Shown piece by piece: positions 48,049-58,053 of a DNA stretch of 64,000 nt. Where the stretch lies: assembly GCA_037367355.1 (NCBI GenBank), contig CM074696.1, positions 1,240,001 to 1,304,000 on the forward strand, written 5' to 3'. How positions within the stretch are numbered: the first letter of the stretch is position 1; every line of letters starts with the position of its first letter. Source of the DNA: Neoscytalidium dimidiatum (taxonomy: Eukaryota > Ascomycota > Dothideomycetes > Botryosphaeriales > Botryosphaeriaceae). Under the pieces are notes generated by a model. The model saw only the letters and a program-made list of their open reading frames with translations. It was not told where the DNA came from and searched no databases. A program made the position numbers and the translations under genes.

Positions 48049-49611
48049 TCATGCCCTCTTCTGCCTATTCTTGATGTACTGTGAAATTTGCTCCACGCGC
48101 GTCAAGAACATAAGCCTCCTCGAATCATTGCTCCAAACCAGCACGCCGATGGAGTTTGCATATTTCTTCAAATCCTGATACTCGTCCCAATCCTTGAAAT
48201 CCTTGAATAAGAACCCTTCCGTCGCCCGCATGCGGTCTCCCTCGATCTGCCACAAGCGGATCTGATCGACGACGGTTGGGGGCAGCACGGGCGTCTTGCG
48301 CTGCATCTGCGGGTGCGCGTACGTGTCGAGGTAGGAGATGATCTGGTCGGCTGTGATGCCGAGGCCGATGGCGCGCTGGACGGATTCCTTGGTCAATTTG
48401 CCGGAGACCAGGTTCGGGAAGCGGGTTTCGAGCTCGGTGAAGAGGGCGAGCACGGCGATTTGGAGCTCGCTACTTGTGTAGGCGTAGAGGCGGTAGTTGG
48501 TCTCGATAATAATGTAGCCCTTACTGCCGGGCGTCGAGGTGGCGTTGAGGGCGTTGGAGAAGGAGTCGGAGTTGTTGAGAGCGGCAGCGTCAGAGGTTAG
48601 TGTCGTCGCTAGACGTGTGGGATAGAAGCGGTTCGATTTGGGTGGCGAGCGGTAGACTATGCCGAAGTCGTTCAGATCGTCGAGCATGTGGAGCTGTGTT
48701 GCTGTGAGGCTATCGGTGCTGTAGTCTTGGCCCAGTTCAAGACTGCCAAGCATGAAAAGGAATGATAATACGTCGACATTGTCCATTTTAAGCTTTGCGG
48801 AAGTCAACACCAATTTGTACTTGACGGGCGTGGCAACACGTACCACATGGGAATTCTCCAGATACACAATCAGCAAGCTCCACACTTGCGCATTCACCTC
48901 CTGCAATAAGAAGGAGAAACCAGCTTGCGTGATGCTGGGTCGACCTCCTCTTATCTCAATGAAATGCCCCAATTCCAGCAATGCCTTCGTGCCGGTGGTG
49001 ATGTCTGATATGCCTGCCAACGCCGATCCTGTACTGCCGACCATGTATTGTAGAATAGTCTCCCATTTCCCCCTTGCAAACCGATCCAGTGTCTCGATGG
49101 TGACGCGTTTCGCATTCGATTCGACACACGGTACGCCAAAGGATCGATGGTTGCCGCCGCCGGTAAGTGCTTGCCTGAGCGAATTCTGGAATCCGCTGGA
49201 GAGGCGATAGGCCCGCTCTCCCACGTTTTCTTGCGCTTGTGTGATAATGTGGAGGCTCTCGAGCACGGAAATCGCCTTGTCCTTCTCTCTGCAGGCGTGT
49301 CAGTCCTGGCTTGGAAGGATTCCGGAAGCAGTATCGTGGCATACCCGCTGGAGCCGTCGCGTATCCATGTCTCGAGTTCTACTGCTGGGAAAGGTCCGGT
49401 CATGTAGAGCATGGCCATGACAATCATCTTAGCTGGGGAGCACGTCAGCGCAAGCCGTAGAATATGTGCGGCAGCGACATGACTGACCCAGATGAGGCAG
49501 CATGCGACGGAAGACGGCCAGCACGGCCGAGGGCTGCTGGTACAGGCGCTTGTGGGTGGCGCCAGACAGACCCTCGAGATATTCGAGGGCCTGCGAGGAG
49601 GAGGCCGACAT
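48049..49611 (-). CDS. TFB2: TFIIH subunit TFB2 (p52)
   Basis: TFB2 is a core subunit of transcription/repair factor TFIIH that binds and stimulates the XPB helicase. Exons on the minus strand are 49611-49488, 49432-49345 and 49288-48049 (introns 55 and 56 nt), giving 483 aa (yeast 513). The N-terminus has LEYLEGLSGATHKRLYQQP, typical of the family, and the first junction restores LPHLAKMIVMAMLYMTGPF. Winged-helix repeats follow (for example GKWETILQYMVGS and ITQAGFSFLLQEVNAQVWSLL), then TDSLTATQLHMLDDLNDFGIVY. The C-terminal domain that contacts TFB5 shows LYAYTSSELQIAVLALFTEL and IRLWQIEGDRMRATEGFLF. It is divergent from the thioesterase gene. Confidence 0.95.
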
Positions 49612-49865
49612 AGCGGAGAGGCTGTCAGGTCGAACACTCTGCTACGTGAGGGGCATTGTCGTGGCAAGCGATAGTGTTGGGCGAGAAACAAAAGGCGAAG
49701 CTCCGGATTGACTGCCTGCCTAGCTATGCACTTAACATTGTCCGCGAGTCATGGCACAGCTCCGTAGGGCTGAGTGTTTGAGCTCCTCGGCCCCCGCCAT
49801 CGCGACGTCACTCTTCTCCGAGCACACCCATTCCGAGTTCGCGATACCCATCCGATTCATCAGAT
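49612..49865. promoter_or_regulatory. Divergent intergenic region, TFB2 / thioesterase
   Basis: The two start codons are 254 bp apart, so both promoters should lie here. Confidence 0.55.
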
Positions 49866-50929
49866 ATGTCCCAGAAAACATTGAAATTCGTGACCTCTGT
49901 ATGTTGGTCCGAACCCCCCCCCCCCCCGATTCTATTGACGCTATACTCATTAATTTTGCTATCAGGTGTGGAAGTCCTTCCAAGCCACCTCCGGCCTGGA
50001 GCCAAGGTAACTATGCTCCTTTATTTGAAGGACATATCTGAAGTGAATACAAATATCTTTTTTTAGATTATTGAACAATGTGGGTTCTTCCTTTCTTCAC
50101 GTGAAATGAAAGCTGTGTCCTCCCACTTGACAAGAGGCAGCCAGCATTCCTGCTCTTCGACATTCTTAGCGTTCAAGACAAATATTGCAGCCGTCTACAG
50201 CATTAAGTTGGCCAATGTTTTTCTATTGCTGATTGAGTCATAAGCTTCGCGTTACCCAAGCCATCCCCGGCCGTGTCAAGTTTGAACTGGACATTGAAAG
50301 ACATCATACCAACCGCCTGAAGATTCTCCATGGCGGCACCATTGCCAGCATGGGTACGCGGAATGATTTACCTTCATCCGAATTTGTACTGACCGAGCTA
50401 TAGTCGATCTTGGAGGCTCTTTGGCTGTTGCATCCCGTGGGCTATTCGCAACAGGCGTGTCCACTGATCTAAACGGTATATCCAGTCGATTTCAAGCTCG
50501 TATTGCTGACGCTGATATTGATTGTATCTAGTAACCTACCTTAACTCTGGTGGTACTGAGGGTAACACGATCCGCGCCGAAGCGGTCTGTGATAAGTGTG
50601 CGTAGCCACTAACCGTATACCCAATTCCGAGGCAAGAAAATATATTGACCTTATGCAATGCAGTCGGAAAAACGCTTGCGTACACCAATATCAAGTTCTT
50701 CAATGATAAGAACGAGATTGTTGCGCGTGGTAGCCACACTAAGTACGTGTTCTTTCTCTGTGTCCCCTTCCCACTCTGTCTCTCTATCAGAGTATCTATC
50801 AGTGATGCCGTTCGACTTTATTGATTTTTCACTAGGTATGTGACACTCGCTTGGAAAGACCCGAACAATATCGTTGAGGAAATCAAGGCAGAAGAGGCGG
50901 CGGTGGAAGGTGCAGGGACGAAGCAGTAG
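49866..50929 (+). CDS. Hotdog-fold acyl-CoA thioesterase (ACOT13/PaaI type)
   Basis: Hydrolyses acyl-CoA or related thioesters; fungal relatives are predicted to be mitochondrial or peroxisomal. Seven exons are 49866-49898, 49966-50006, 50238-50353, 50404-50475, 50532-50597, 50664-50742 and 50836-50929, with introns of 67, 231, 50, 56, 66 and 93 nt, giving 166 aa. All phases agree. The hotdog core reads HKLRVTQAIPGRVKFELDIE, then HHTNRLKILHGGTIASMVDLGG, with the HGG motif and Asp of this family, and ATGVSTDLNVTYLNSGG. FGKTLAYTNIKFF and KYVTLAWKDPNNIVEEI close the fold. The first two exons (MSQKTLKFVTS, VWKSFQATSGLEP) fit the family but are the least certain part, because intron 2 is long. Intron 1 holds a 14-C homopolymer. 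Confidence 0.85.
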
Positions 50930-51069
50930 AGACACGATGCCAGAAACAGAAACATCGAACCAGCCGCATGGCGCAGTGGAGATCAATAGACTATGATGGG
51001 TGGCATATGAATTGTGATTTTTACTAGTGCTCGTGCTGCTGCTCGTGACTATTAGAATCCGAGTCAAAC

Positions 51070-53107
51070 TCAAGGGTCAGTGATATTTGCAAATGCAGCG
51101 ACCACATCCCGAAAGCTTCGGCTCTCTCCATCATCTCGCCGCCAGATAGCTTCTCCACCTTCTAAGTGCGATACAGATGCGCTCCAGATGAGTTGCAAAT
51201 ACCCCTCCGTCCCCGAAATGTGAGCTTCCAAATCTATCCTTGCCGCCTCTTTACATTCTGCATCTTTTCCTTTCTTCGCAATGTACTCCAACCCTTGATG
51301 ACGATTATCGGGAGACAGGCGAGGATGCTCCCTTTTTACCATGTTCAGGATAAGATCCAACGAGAGACCATGATCGAGGTAGTCTCTAAGAGAATCGAGC
51401 GTATCGAAAGAAAGCGAGCGCTTTTGAGCCTGACGGTTGTCATGATACAAAACGGCTGCAAGCACCGGTGGTATTGTCAGACTGATATCGGTGCCTTGCG
51501 CTGGCGGTGCGACGAGCGTCCGGAGGGTAATAACAAGATCTTGCCGCAAGGCTGCGGATTCTTCCGAGGTGGAGGGTAAGGTTACGGTCACTGTGGTGGT
51601 GAGTGGACGGGACAGGACGGCCACAAGAGCATCAAGTTCTGGAAGGCGGCTTGCTGCGGAGTACACTGTCTTGATCGTCTCCGGAAGAGATGCGCAAGCC
51701 GACTCGAAATCCATCTCAAGGGAAAGACCAGCACGTCGAAGTACCCGCTGGACCGTAGCCAGATAAGATCTGATGCCTTGTGTAGCCGCATGATGGTAGA
51801 CAAAATTCAGCAAGGTCCTAACAATGGGAGACTGTTGCTCAGGTGTCGGCCGGTCCGTCAGAGGTGGTGGCGGTTGGGTTCGTCTCCTTAACCTTTGGCT
51901 GTGGACATGAGTCAACAGCAAGCGTAGGACCAGAGCAACGTCTTCGGCCAGACCGTCATCAGGGCGCCTTGAGTCGAGCTCTTCCACGTCTTCTACGCCT
52001 ATCAGATCGACGTGGATCTGCCGTTGCTTTCCGCCACTGTCCTCCTGGTCCAAACCTAGAGGGATAATAACCATGTGGTCGCGGAAGCGTACATTGTACG
52101 ACAGCAGTTGCCGAGATTCGATGGACATCTCATGGAAAAGCTCCTGCTCAAACAAAGAGTCCCTTGCCCGGCGAATGAGGTCTTCAATCTCGAGATCGCT
52201 TTGAGGAGCGAAGGTTAATGTGTTCTGACTGGACGATCCTACCACAATGCCATTTTCCAAAATGCGCACTCGTATGGATTTTGGTTTTTGGACTAGGGCC
52301 TGATCAAGGATGATGTTTCCATCTTCCTTGGCGCGAAGAGGGGCAAAGCCTCGCGCCTGAAACTTGCTGCTGGCTTCAAGAAAGCCGAACTGAACACCGA
52401 GCGTACCGGGTTCGCCTGGAACCCTACGCATGGACCATCCTCTCTTCTTGATTGACAAGATCTGACCCCAGTATTGAGTCTCCTTGCGCACTTCCTTTTC
52501 TAGCTTAGTGGCAGCCTGTAGGAGCGCATCGGCAGAGGCGCCTAAGCCTTCCATGGTCCAGCCCTTAGCCACCAGATCTTGCTGCTTCTTCTGCCGGTCA
52601 TCCGGTTGCTTTTGGGGCCACTTGTCGTAGGCAAAGGAAGCCTCGGGTATCCCGCTCTGTTTGATGGCGGGCGAAAGGTAGTGAGAAGCACGAGGCTGGT
52701 CCTTGGTGAGGAGTAGGCCGAGAAAGTCGATCGTGTAGAGGATCTCCTGCTGAGCATCGCTTTGGATCGTTAACAGAGCACACGCATGATTTGGAGCCAG
52801 GCAGTACATACTTGATGTGCTTGAACATCTCAGCCTTAGCATCGCGAAGCTCTTCGGCGCGCTTCTTGGTCTCGTCGGCGGCGTCTTCGTCCTCGTCCTG
52901 GGCATCGGAGGAATCGGCAAGGCCAGCTTCCTGGGCGGCGACCATTTCCCGCAGCTTGTCCTCGCTCATATGACGGAATTGGCCGAACTGGGTGGAGATG
53001 CGCTGCAGCTGCACCATGAGCGACTCGTCGTTGTCTGCGGTGGTGGTTGTGGGTCGCAACGCCAATGGGAAGGAGGCGCTAGGCCCTGACAGCTGAGAAT
53101 CACCCAT
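51070..53107 (-). CDS. MED17: Mediator complex subunit 17 (Srb4)
   Basis: MED17 is the head-module scaffold of Mediator and contacts RNA polymerase II. Exons on the minus strand are 53107-52812 and 52759-51070 (intron 52 nt), giving 661 aa. The N-terminus is acidic with a coiled coil (DETKKRAEELRDAKAEMFKH). The junction restores HINDAQQEILYTIDFLGLLL. The family-specific centre is GQILSIKKRGWSMRRVPGEP followed by LGVQFGFLEASSKFQARGFA. The C-terminal half contains predicted helices and ends WRRDDGESRSFRDVVAAF. Convergent with the thioesterase (140 bp between stops) and divergent from ISN1. Confidence 0.93.
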
Positions 53108-53418
53108 GGCTGCCAGGCGGGTGGCAGTCGAAGCGCAGGCAGAGGCAACGGAAAAGCAGAGGTGCGGAGAGCTGTCGCAACGCAGTCGATGGTGTTGACA
53201 TGGAAGCAGGCTTGCGATGCGGCGCCGGGCTATACTAGAAGAAGCGTAGTGCGGCGGATAGATATGATAAGCGAGCGGAGCATCAGGGGGCCCCGGCGGT
53301 GTGACGGGCGTGTGACAGTGATCGGCCAGCTCCGACGCGGAGAAGCTCGCCCATGAGCGGAACCTCTTCGCGCCACCTTCTCTTCTTCTTCCCTTCTCCT
53401 GAACTCCAGTAAACAAAC
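53108..53418. promoter_or_regulatory. Divergent intergenic region, MED17 / ISN1
   Basis: The start codons are 311 bp apart. The region should carry both promoters; no TATA box is seen. Confidence 0.55.
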
Positions 53419-55010
53419 ATGACTACCAGGTATCGAGTTGAGTGTAAGTTCTCCTGTACTCTTCTCACTCCCACTGCCTGTACTGACCTGTTCTGTAGAT
53501 GCACTCAAGGTGCGTATTCTCTCACCCGCACTTGGCTTTCACATGCTGATCTCCCCCGAAGACTCACCGGCGTGACCAATTGGTACTCCTTTCCCATCCT
53601 TGCGATGACAGACCGCCTGCTAACATGCTCCGCAGATCGAATGGATCAAGGTATTCATTTCTTGGATCTGCCCCACTCCAGTTACAGGCTAACGTACCGC
53701 CGCGTCGCTAGGGTTTACTTGCAGTGCCGTTCGTGCTGCACTCGCAGCCTACGGCCGTGTTCGAGCCGCGCTTGGAGACCACTGAGCAGATGGCCGCTAT
53801 TGCCCATCGCCGCTATGGAGAAATCATGCGCGATGTCGAGGAGCTGATCAACGACCACAGTTCGTGCATCACCTCCAAGTGATTTCCTTTTCCTGTAGTG
53901 TCTAAGTAGTGCGTGTCAGTTGCCCACCAGCGCGCCGGAACAGAGCAGAACTCCAAGCTCAAGCTGCTGGTACCCGCCGTGTCCAAGTTCTTCACGCCCT
54001 TGCTCCTTCACGATGCCTTTGTCTACCAGGACAAGCGTCGTTTCATCAGTCACCGCCGTTTCGTTGCTCCATCCTTCAACGATGTCCGCCTCATACTCAA
54101 CACCGCCCAGGTCATGTCTCTCGTGCGTGCGGGTCCGCTCGACCTGATCACGTTTGATGGTGATGTTACTCTCTACGATGACGGCCAGTCCTTGGTTCCC
54201 GAGAACACTGTTATCCCTCGTATCATGGGCCTTTTACGGAAGGGCACTAGGATCGGCATTGTGACTGCTGCCGGTTACACTGAAGGCTCTCGTTACTACG
54301 AACGCTTACATGGCCTGCTTGATGCGATTCGCGAGTCCGACATGCCCAGCTCCTTGAAGCAGAACCTCATCGTCATGGGTGGTGAGAGCAGCTACTTATT
54401 CAAGTACGCCGAGGAGGAGAAACATCTGCTACAATGGGTTCCCAGGAAGGACTGGATCCTCGAGGATATGCGCACGTGGACTGAAGAGGATGTGCGATCA
54501 CTGCTTGACGTCGCTGAAACTGCGCTGAGGGAATGTGTGAACAATATGCGTCTCTCAGCCCAGATCATCCGGAAAGAGCGCGCGGTTGGCATCGTTCCAG
54601 CTACTCCTGGATCCAGATTCGCGAGGGAGCAGCTCGAGGAGACGGTTTTGGTTACTCAGAAGATCCTGGAAATGTCTGAAGTCGGAAAGCGTCTTCCTTT
54701 CTGCGCTTTTAACGGTGAGTCTTGAGGACAATTCTCCATGTGCATTCACTGATTCCAAACAGGAGGAAATGACGTCTTTGTGGACATTGGCGACAAGTCG
54801 TGGGGTGTGCTAGCATGTCAACGCTTCTTTGGTGGCATCGACGGGAGCAAGACACTTCATGTCGGCGACCAATTCCTCTCAGCCGGCGCCAATGACTTCA
54901 AGGCCCGTCTCGCATGCACCACAGCTTGGATCGCCAATCCCGCAGAGACGTGTGCCCTTTTGGATGAGATTGCCGAGTTGGATGAGATGCAGCAAAGGAA
55001 GCAGGTGTGA
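53419..55010 (+). CDS. ISN1: IMP-specific 5'-nucleotidase
   Basis: ISN1 dephosphorylates IMP to inosine in purine turnover (fungi and some protists). Seven exons are 53419-53443, 53499-53509, 53562-53582, 53636-53650, 53712-53859, 53920-54714 and 54763-55010 (420 aa). Exons 2, 3 and 4 are only 11, 21 and 15 nt. Together they spell YALKTHRRDQLIEWIKGLLAVPF, the conserved ISN1 N-terminus, so they are needed. The HAD-like nucleophile motif is LITFDGDVTLYDDG, with two Asp, then GIVTAAGY and a C-terminal GGNDVFVDIGDKSWGVLACQ and LHVGDQFLSAGANDFKAR, the phosphate and metal site. The donor after exon 5 is GTTCGT, less common. Introns are 48-61 nt. Confidence 0.94.
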
Positions 55011-55469
55011 TACTTAGCGGATATCCCCAACTCTTGCTTTTGATTCAGATCCAGGTCGGAGTTGATTGGCTAACCATTACACGGAAGAATCTCGAGTGAG
55101 TACATGATTCTACGAAGTCATGATACCAGGGAAGCATCTTGATGGAGTTAGAGAAGTTAATGCATGATGTTTTTCAAGATCATAAACTCATGTTATGCTT
55201 GAGAATTCCACAAAGCCGCAATTCTGCTATTGAAGCTAGCAGTCTGTAGTAGAGGACACCAAGCTCAAGCATCTTGTTTCCAAAGCCTCTAATACCGAAG
55301 TGAAATGAAGGCTGACCCAATCCCAGGCTTGTTTCCCCAGTATCCTTTCTACCCTTGAACCCCCGACCCATATACCTTCAAATCCCCTCACTTGATCTTG
55401 CCCATTGTCCATATGCTATCACACACACTTCTGCGCCGCGCAACTTCCTCAATCGGTGTTATGTTCGTC
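55011..55469. other. Convergent 3' flanks, no gene seen
   Basis: These 459 bp lie between ISN1 and the unknown gene. No feature found. Confidence 0.55.
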
Positions 55470-56699
55470 TTATGACTTCTCAACATTTCCTTCGCTCTCT
55501 CCGCTGCTCCCCCCGCTGCTCTCCCCGCTGCTATCCTCCACAGGTACGACCGCGCCCGGACAGAACACACCCGCTGCCGGGTTCAGGCTTGACTTCTTCC
55601 TGCGGTGGTGGCCGGTCATGTTCGTACACTGAGGCGAAGCCGGAGGCGGAACAGCAGGATGAACAGGTGCACAAGCTTCAAAGGCACCAGTAATCGGCAT
55701 CGCGAAGTTGCGGAGCCCCTCGGGACTGACTATGCCGGTGGGAACGAACTCAGCAGCACGCGGACTCAGAGCGCTCATGGTAGGTGTCGCCGCTGGCTGG
55801 GCCCACCAAGAAGTGGTACCGCCGTGAACGTACTGAGCCTGCGCAGGAGGAGGACGAGGAGTGTCCACGATGCCAAGGATCTGACGCTCCATGCTGCGGA
55901 CGACGTCGTCGAAAGTGGTCGCAACACTTTTGGAAGGGTAGAGCACCGGCTGGACGAAACCGGGTGCGGGTGTCACCATCTGGTCGAGTCCGAAGGCCGT
56001 CGGGGACGGGGTTGGGACCGGGTTGGTCTGCGCAGAAAACTCCTTGGACACAATGTCAGGTGGGTAGTGCTGGTTCTGCTGAACACCCACCGGGCCCATA
56101 CCGAACTGGTCAAGCTTCTCAAAGGGAAAGCTCTGCGGGATGGGCGGCCTATATCCGGCCGTGACCTGGACAGGCATCACCGACCCACCAGGGCCGACGA
56201 GCTTCATGCTCACGCCTCCAACCTTGCCCTGGAAGGCGTGCGGCTTAGCTCCCGATGCGTTGCCGTACTTGCCGCGGCTACCAGTCCACGTCTTCGCCCT
56301 GATGTCCCTCTTACGTCGCTCCTTCGCGTCCAAGCGCTTCTCCTCTTCAGCAGCGACCCTCTTCTCCTCTTCTGTCAGCACCATGGCTTCTTCGATGTCT
56401 TCGATCTCGGCGACCTGTTTGATCAGTGCCGACTCGTGCTCAAAAATGCTGTTGCCAGCGAGGAGCGTGTCCTCCCAGACCGGATGCTCGGCGGACATGG
56501 AGGTGGAGAGGCGGTCTGGTCCGTGGCCGGCGACGCTGGCTGGCACAACGGGGCAACGCATCTCGTCGTAGATGTAGTGGCCTCGGCTGAACCAGTAGCG
56601 AAGCTCGGTGAGCGGACGCGGGTTGCTTATGCCGGAAACGTAGATGTACCGAGAGGGCTCGCACCGGTTGGCGCTATTGGTGCGCGGCGGAGAAGTCAT
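55470..56699 (-). CDS. Uncharacterised fungal protein, central charged helix and Pro-rich tail
   Basis: Single exon, 409 aa, no family recognised. Residues ~17-70 look folded (RYIYVSGISNPRPLTELRYW, then FSRGHYIYDEMRCPVVPA). A strongly charged helix (LTEEEKRVAAEEEKRLDAKE and following RRKRDIRAKTW) spans ~108-140 and could be a coiled coil or RNA-binding arm. The remainder is Pro/Gln/Ser-rich, ending in an acidic SSGESSGGSSGESE tail. The start ATG is overlapped by the stop of a 58-codon ORF (see next entry), so translation may depend on reinitiation. Above the ATG this frame is open to a TAA at 56810-56808 without another Met, so 56699 is the start if the mRNA is unspliced here. Confidence 0.7.
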   Translation of the reverse strand: MTSPPRTNSANRCEPSRYIYVSGISNPRPLTELRYWFSRGHYIYDEMRCPVVPASVAGHGPDRLSTSMSAEHPVWEDTLLAGNSIFEHESALIKQVAEIEDIEEAMVLTEEEKRVAAEEEKRLDAKERRKRDIRAKTWTGSRGKYGNASGAKPHAFQGKVGGVSMKLVGPGGSVMPVQVTAGYRPPIPQSFPFEKLDQFGMGPVGVQQNQHYPPDIVSKEFSAQTNPVPTPSPTAFGLDQMVTPAPGFVQPVLYPSKSVATTFDDVVRSMERQILGIVDTPRPPPAQAQYVHGGTTSWWAQPAATPTMSALSPRAAEFVPTGIVSPEGLRNFAMPITGAFEACAPVHPAVPPPASPQCTNMTGHHRRKKSSLNPAAGVFCPGAVVPVEDSSGESSGGSSGESEGNVEKS

Positions 56700-56872
56700 G
56701 ATTGCTCGGGGATGTTTTCTCTCCGTTGGCGTTGCGGCTTGGCAGAACGATTTGTATCAAAAGAAAAGCTTTGTCCAGGCCGTGGCGATAGAGCAGCCTG
56801 CTGGCCATTAGCATGGACGAGGCGGTTCGACATTGACGAGATTGGCTCAGTGGGTGCCGTAGCCGGAGCCAT
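56696..56872 (-). CDS. 58-codon upstream ORF overlapping the next start (ATGA)
   Basis: From the ATG at 56872 in a strong CACAATGG context, a frame of 58 codons ends at the TGA 56698-56696. The TGA shares ATGA with the start codon of the 409-aa ORF. The peptide begins MAPATAPTEPISSMSNRL and includes RPGQSFSFDTNRSAKPQR. Its composition looks like ordinary coding sequence rather than leader noise. No GT-AG intron that would fuse the two frames was found between them. It could be a conserved small protein, a regulatory uORF with coupled reinitiation, or a sequencing frameshift splitting one gene. Confidence 0.45.
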   Translation of the reverse strand: MAPATAPTEPISSMSNRLVHANGQQAALSPRPGQSFSFDTNRSAKPQRQRRENIPEQS

Positions 56873-58053
56873 TGTGGCCTGAGAGAAGGTGGCAGAGGAG
56901 AGGACTTTCCTTATTTTGTGAAGTCTTCAAGCAGGCTTGGAAGATCTTAGCATTTGACGTTGTGCTTGGCAAGGAGGAAGAGGCGATGTTGATGGCGGGC
57001 TGTGTGGGGTCTATGTAAAGCGGGCGCGCTCATATTCTCTGGCTCATAGTGGTTTGCACGTGCTGCGGTGACGCCTAAGTATTCTGAGCAGCTGACTTGG
57101 TAAGACTTCTGCCTGAAGAGCAAGCGCAACATTTTGCTGCGCGCAAGTGAATGGCCATGGAAGCCAGTAGCTAACACTCCGAGCTTCTTGGTAAACAGTA
57201 CTCAGGTATTAACCTAATTCACCTGCAAGAAAATCAATTCCATTTGTTTTAAGGAGTCTATTGGATCAATCCTCTCCGGCATCCCTGGAGAGGTCGTGCA
57301 TAATACACCGGAGGGACTACCTTGAATTCCAGGATCCAAGGCCTTGAAGAGATCGTCATTTATCATCTAAGCCGAGGGCCTTTCTCCGAGTTCTTTTTTC
57401 ATATAACGTATAAAATGTACTGATACTCAACATGGGGTTAACACTAACACTGGAAAATTCAAGGCATAATCGTGGTGTCCCACTCGTCTCCCGCTTTGAA
57501 GCTACAACCCTACACTGATAATTTTGAAGTGATAGTTCAAGTCCACAATTTATTACGTGTCATTATACTACAGCCTTCTAGTCTACTCATGTATACCTAC
57601 CTTTGCGTACAAGAAGGAGCAATTGAGACACGAGACATATTTCACTCGGCTCTTTACGTACGGACAAACCTTTGATTAGGCCATGCACGCTTTCGGCCAC
57701 ACATTTGGATATTGTGAGACCATAGGTACTTCTCGACAGCACCGAAAGCCTTGAGACTGCGTTGACTTGAAGTTATTAATCTTAAAGGTCCCAGCCTGCA
57801 ACGGAGACTCGTCCCATGCTGTAGATTCCACACATGCCTGAAAAAACTGAAGTAGACGCATCATAAAAACACCATGCTTCACATCAGTTCACGTAAGTTC
57901 ACATAAGTTTCAGGAGAATCATCTATCATGTTCTCATATCGCCATCTTTTTGAGTGGAAAGTCATCATCATGGCATGAAGTGTCCCCATACGCCCCGCTG
58001 TGAGCGCCCTGTATCCGGTATCTAGCTACTCAAGGAAAAAGTACGTAGAATGT
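56873..58053. other. Intergenic, AT-rich
   Basis: This 1.2-kb stretch is the promoter side of the unknown gene and the 3' side of PFK1. Only short unsupported frames are present. Confidence 0.5.

Noticed and set aside
55605..56882. 425-aa open frame antisense to the unknown 409-aa gene
   Set aside because: It mirrors the sense gene over its whole length, has no domain, and high GC at third positions explains the openness. The sense frame has the better protein features.
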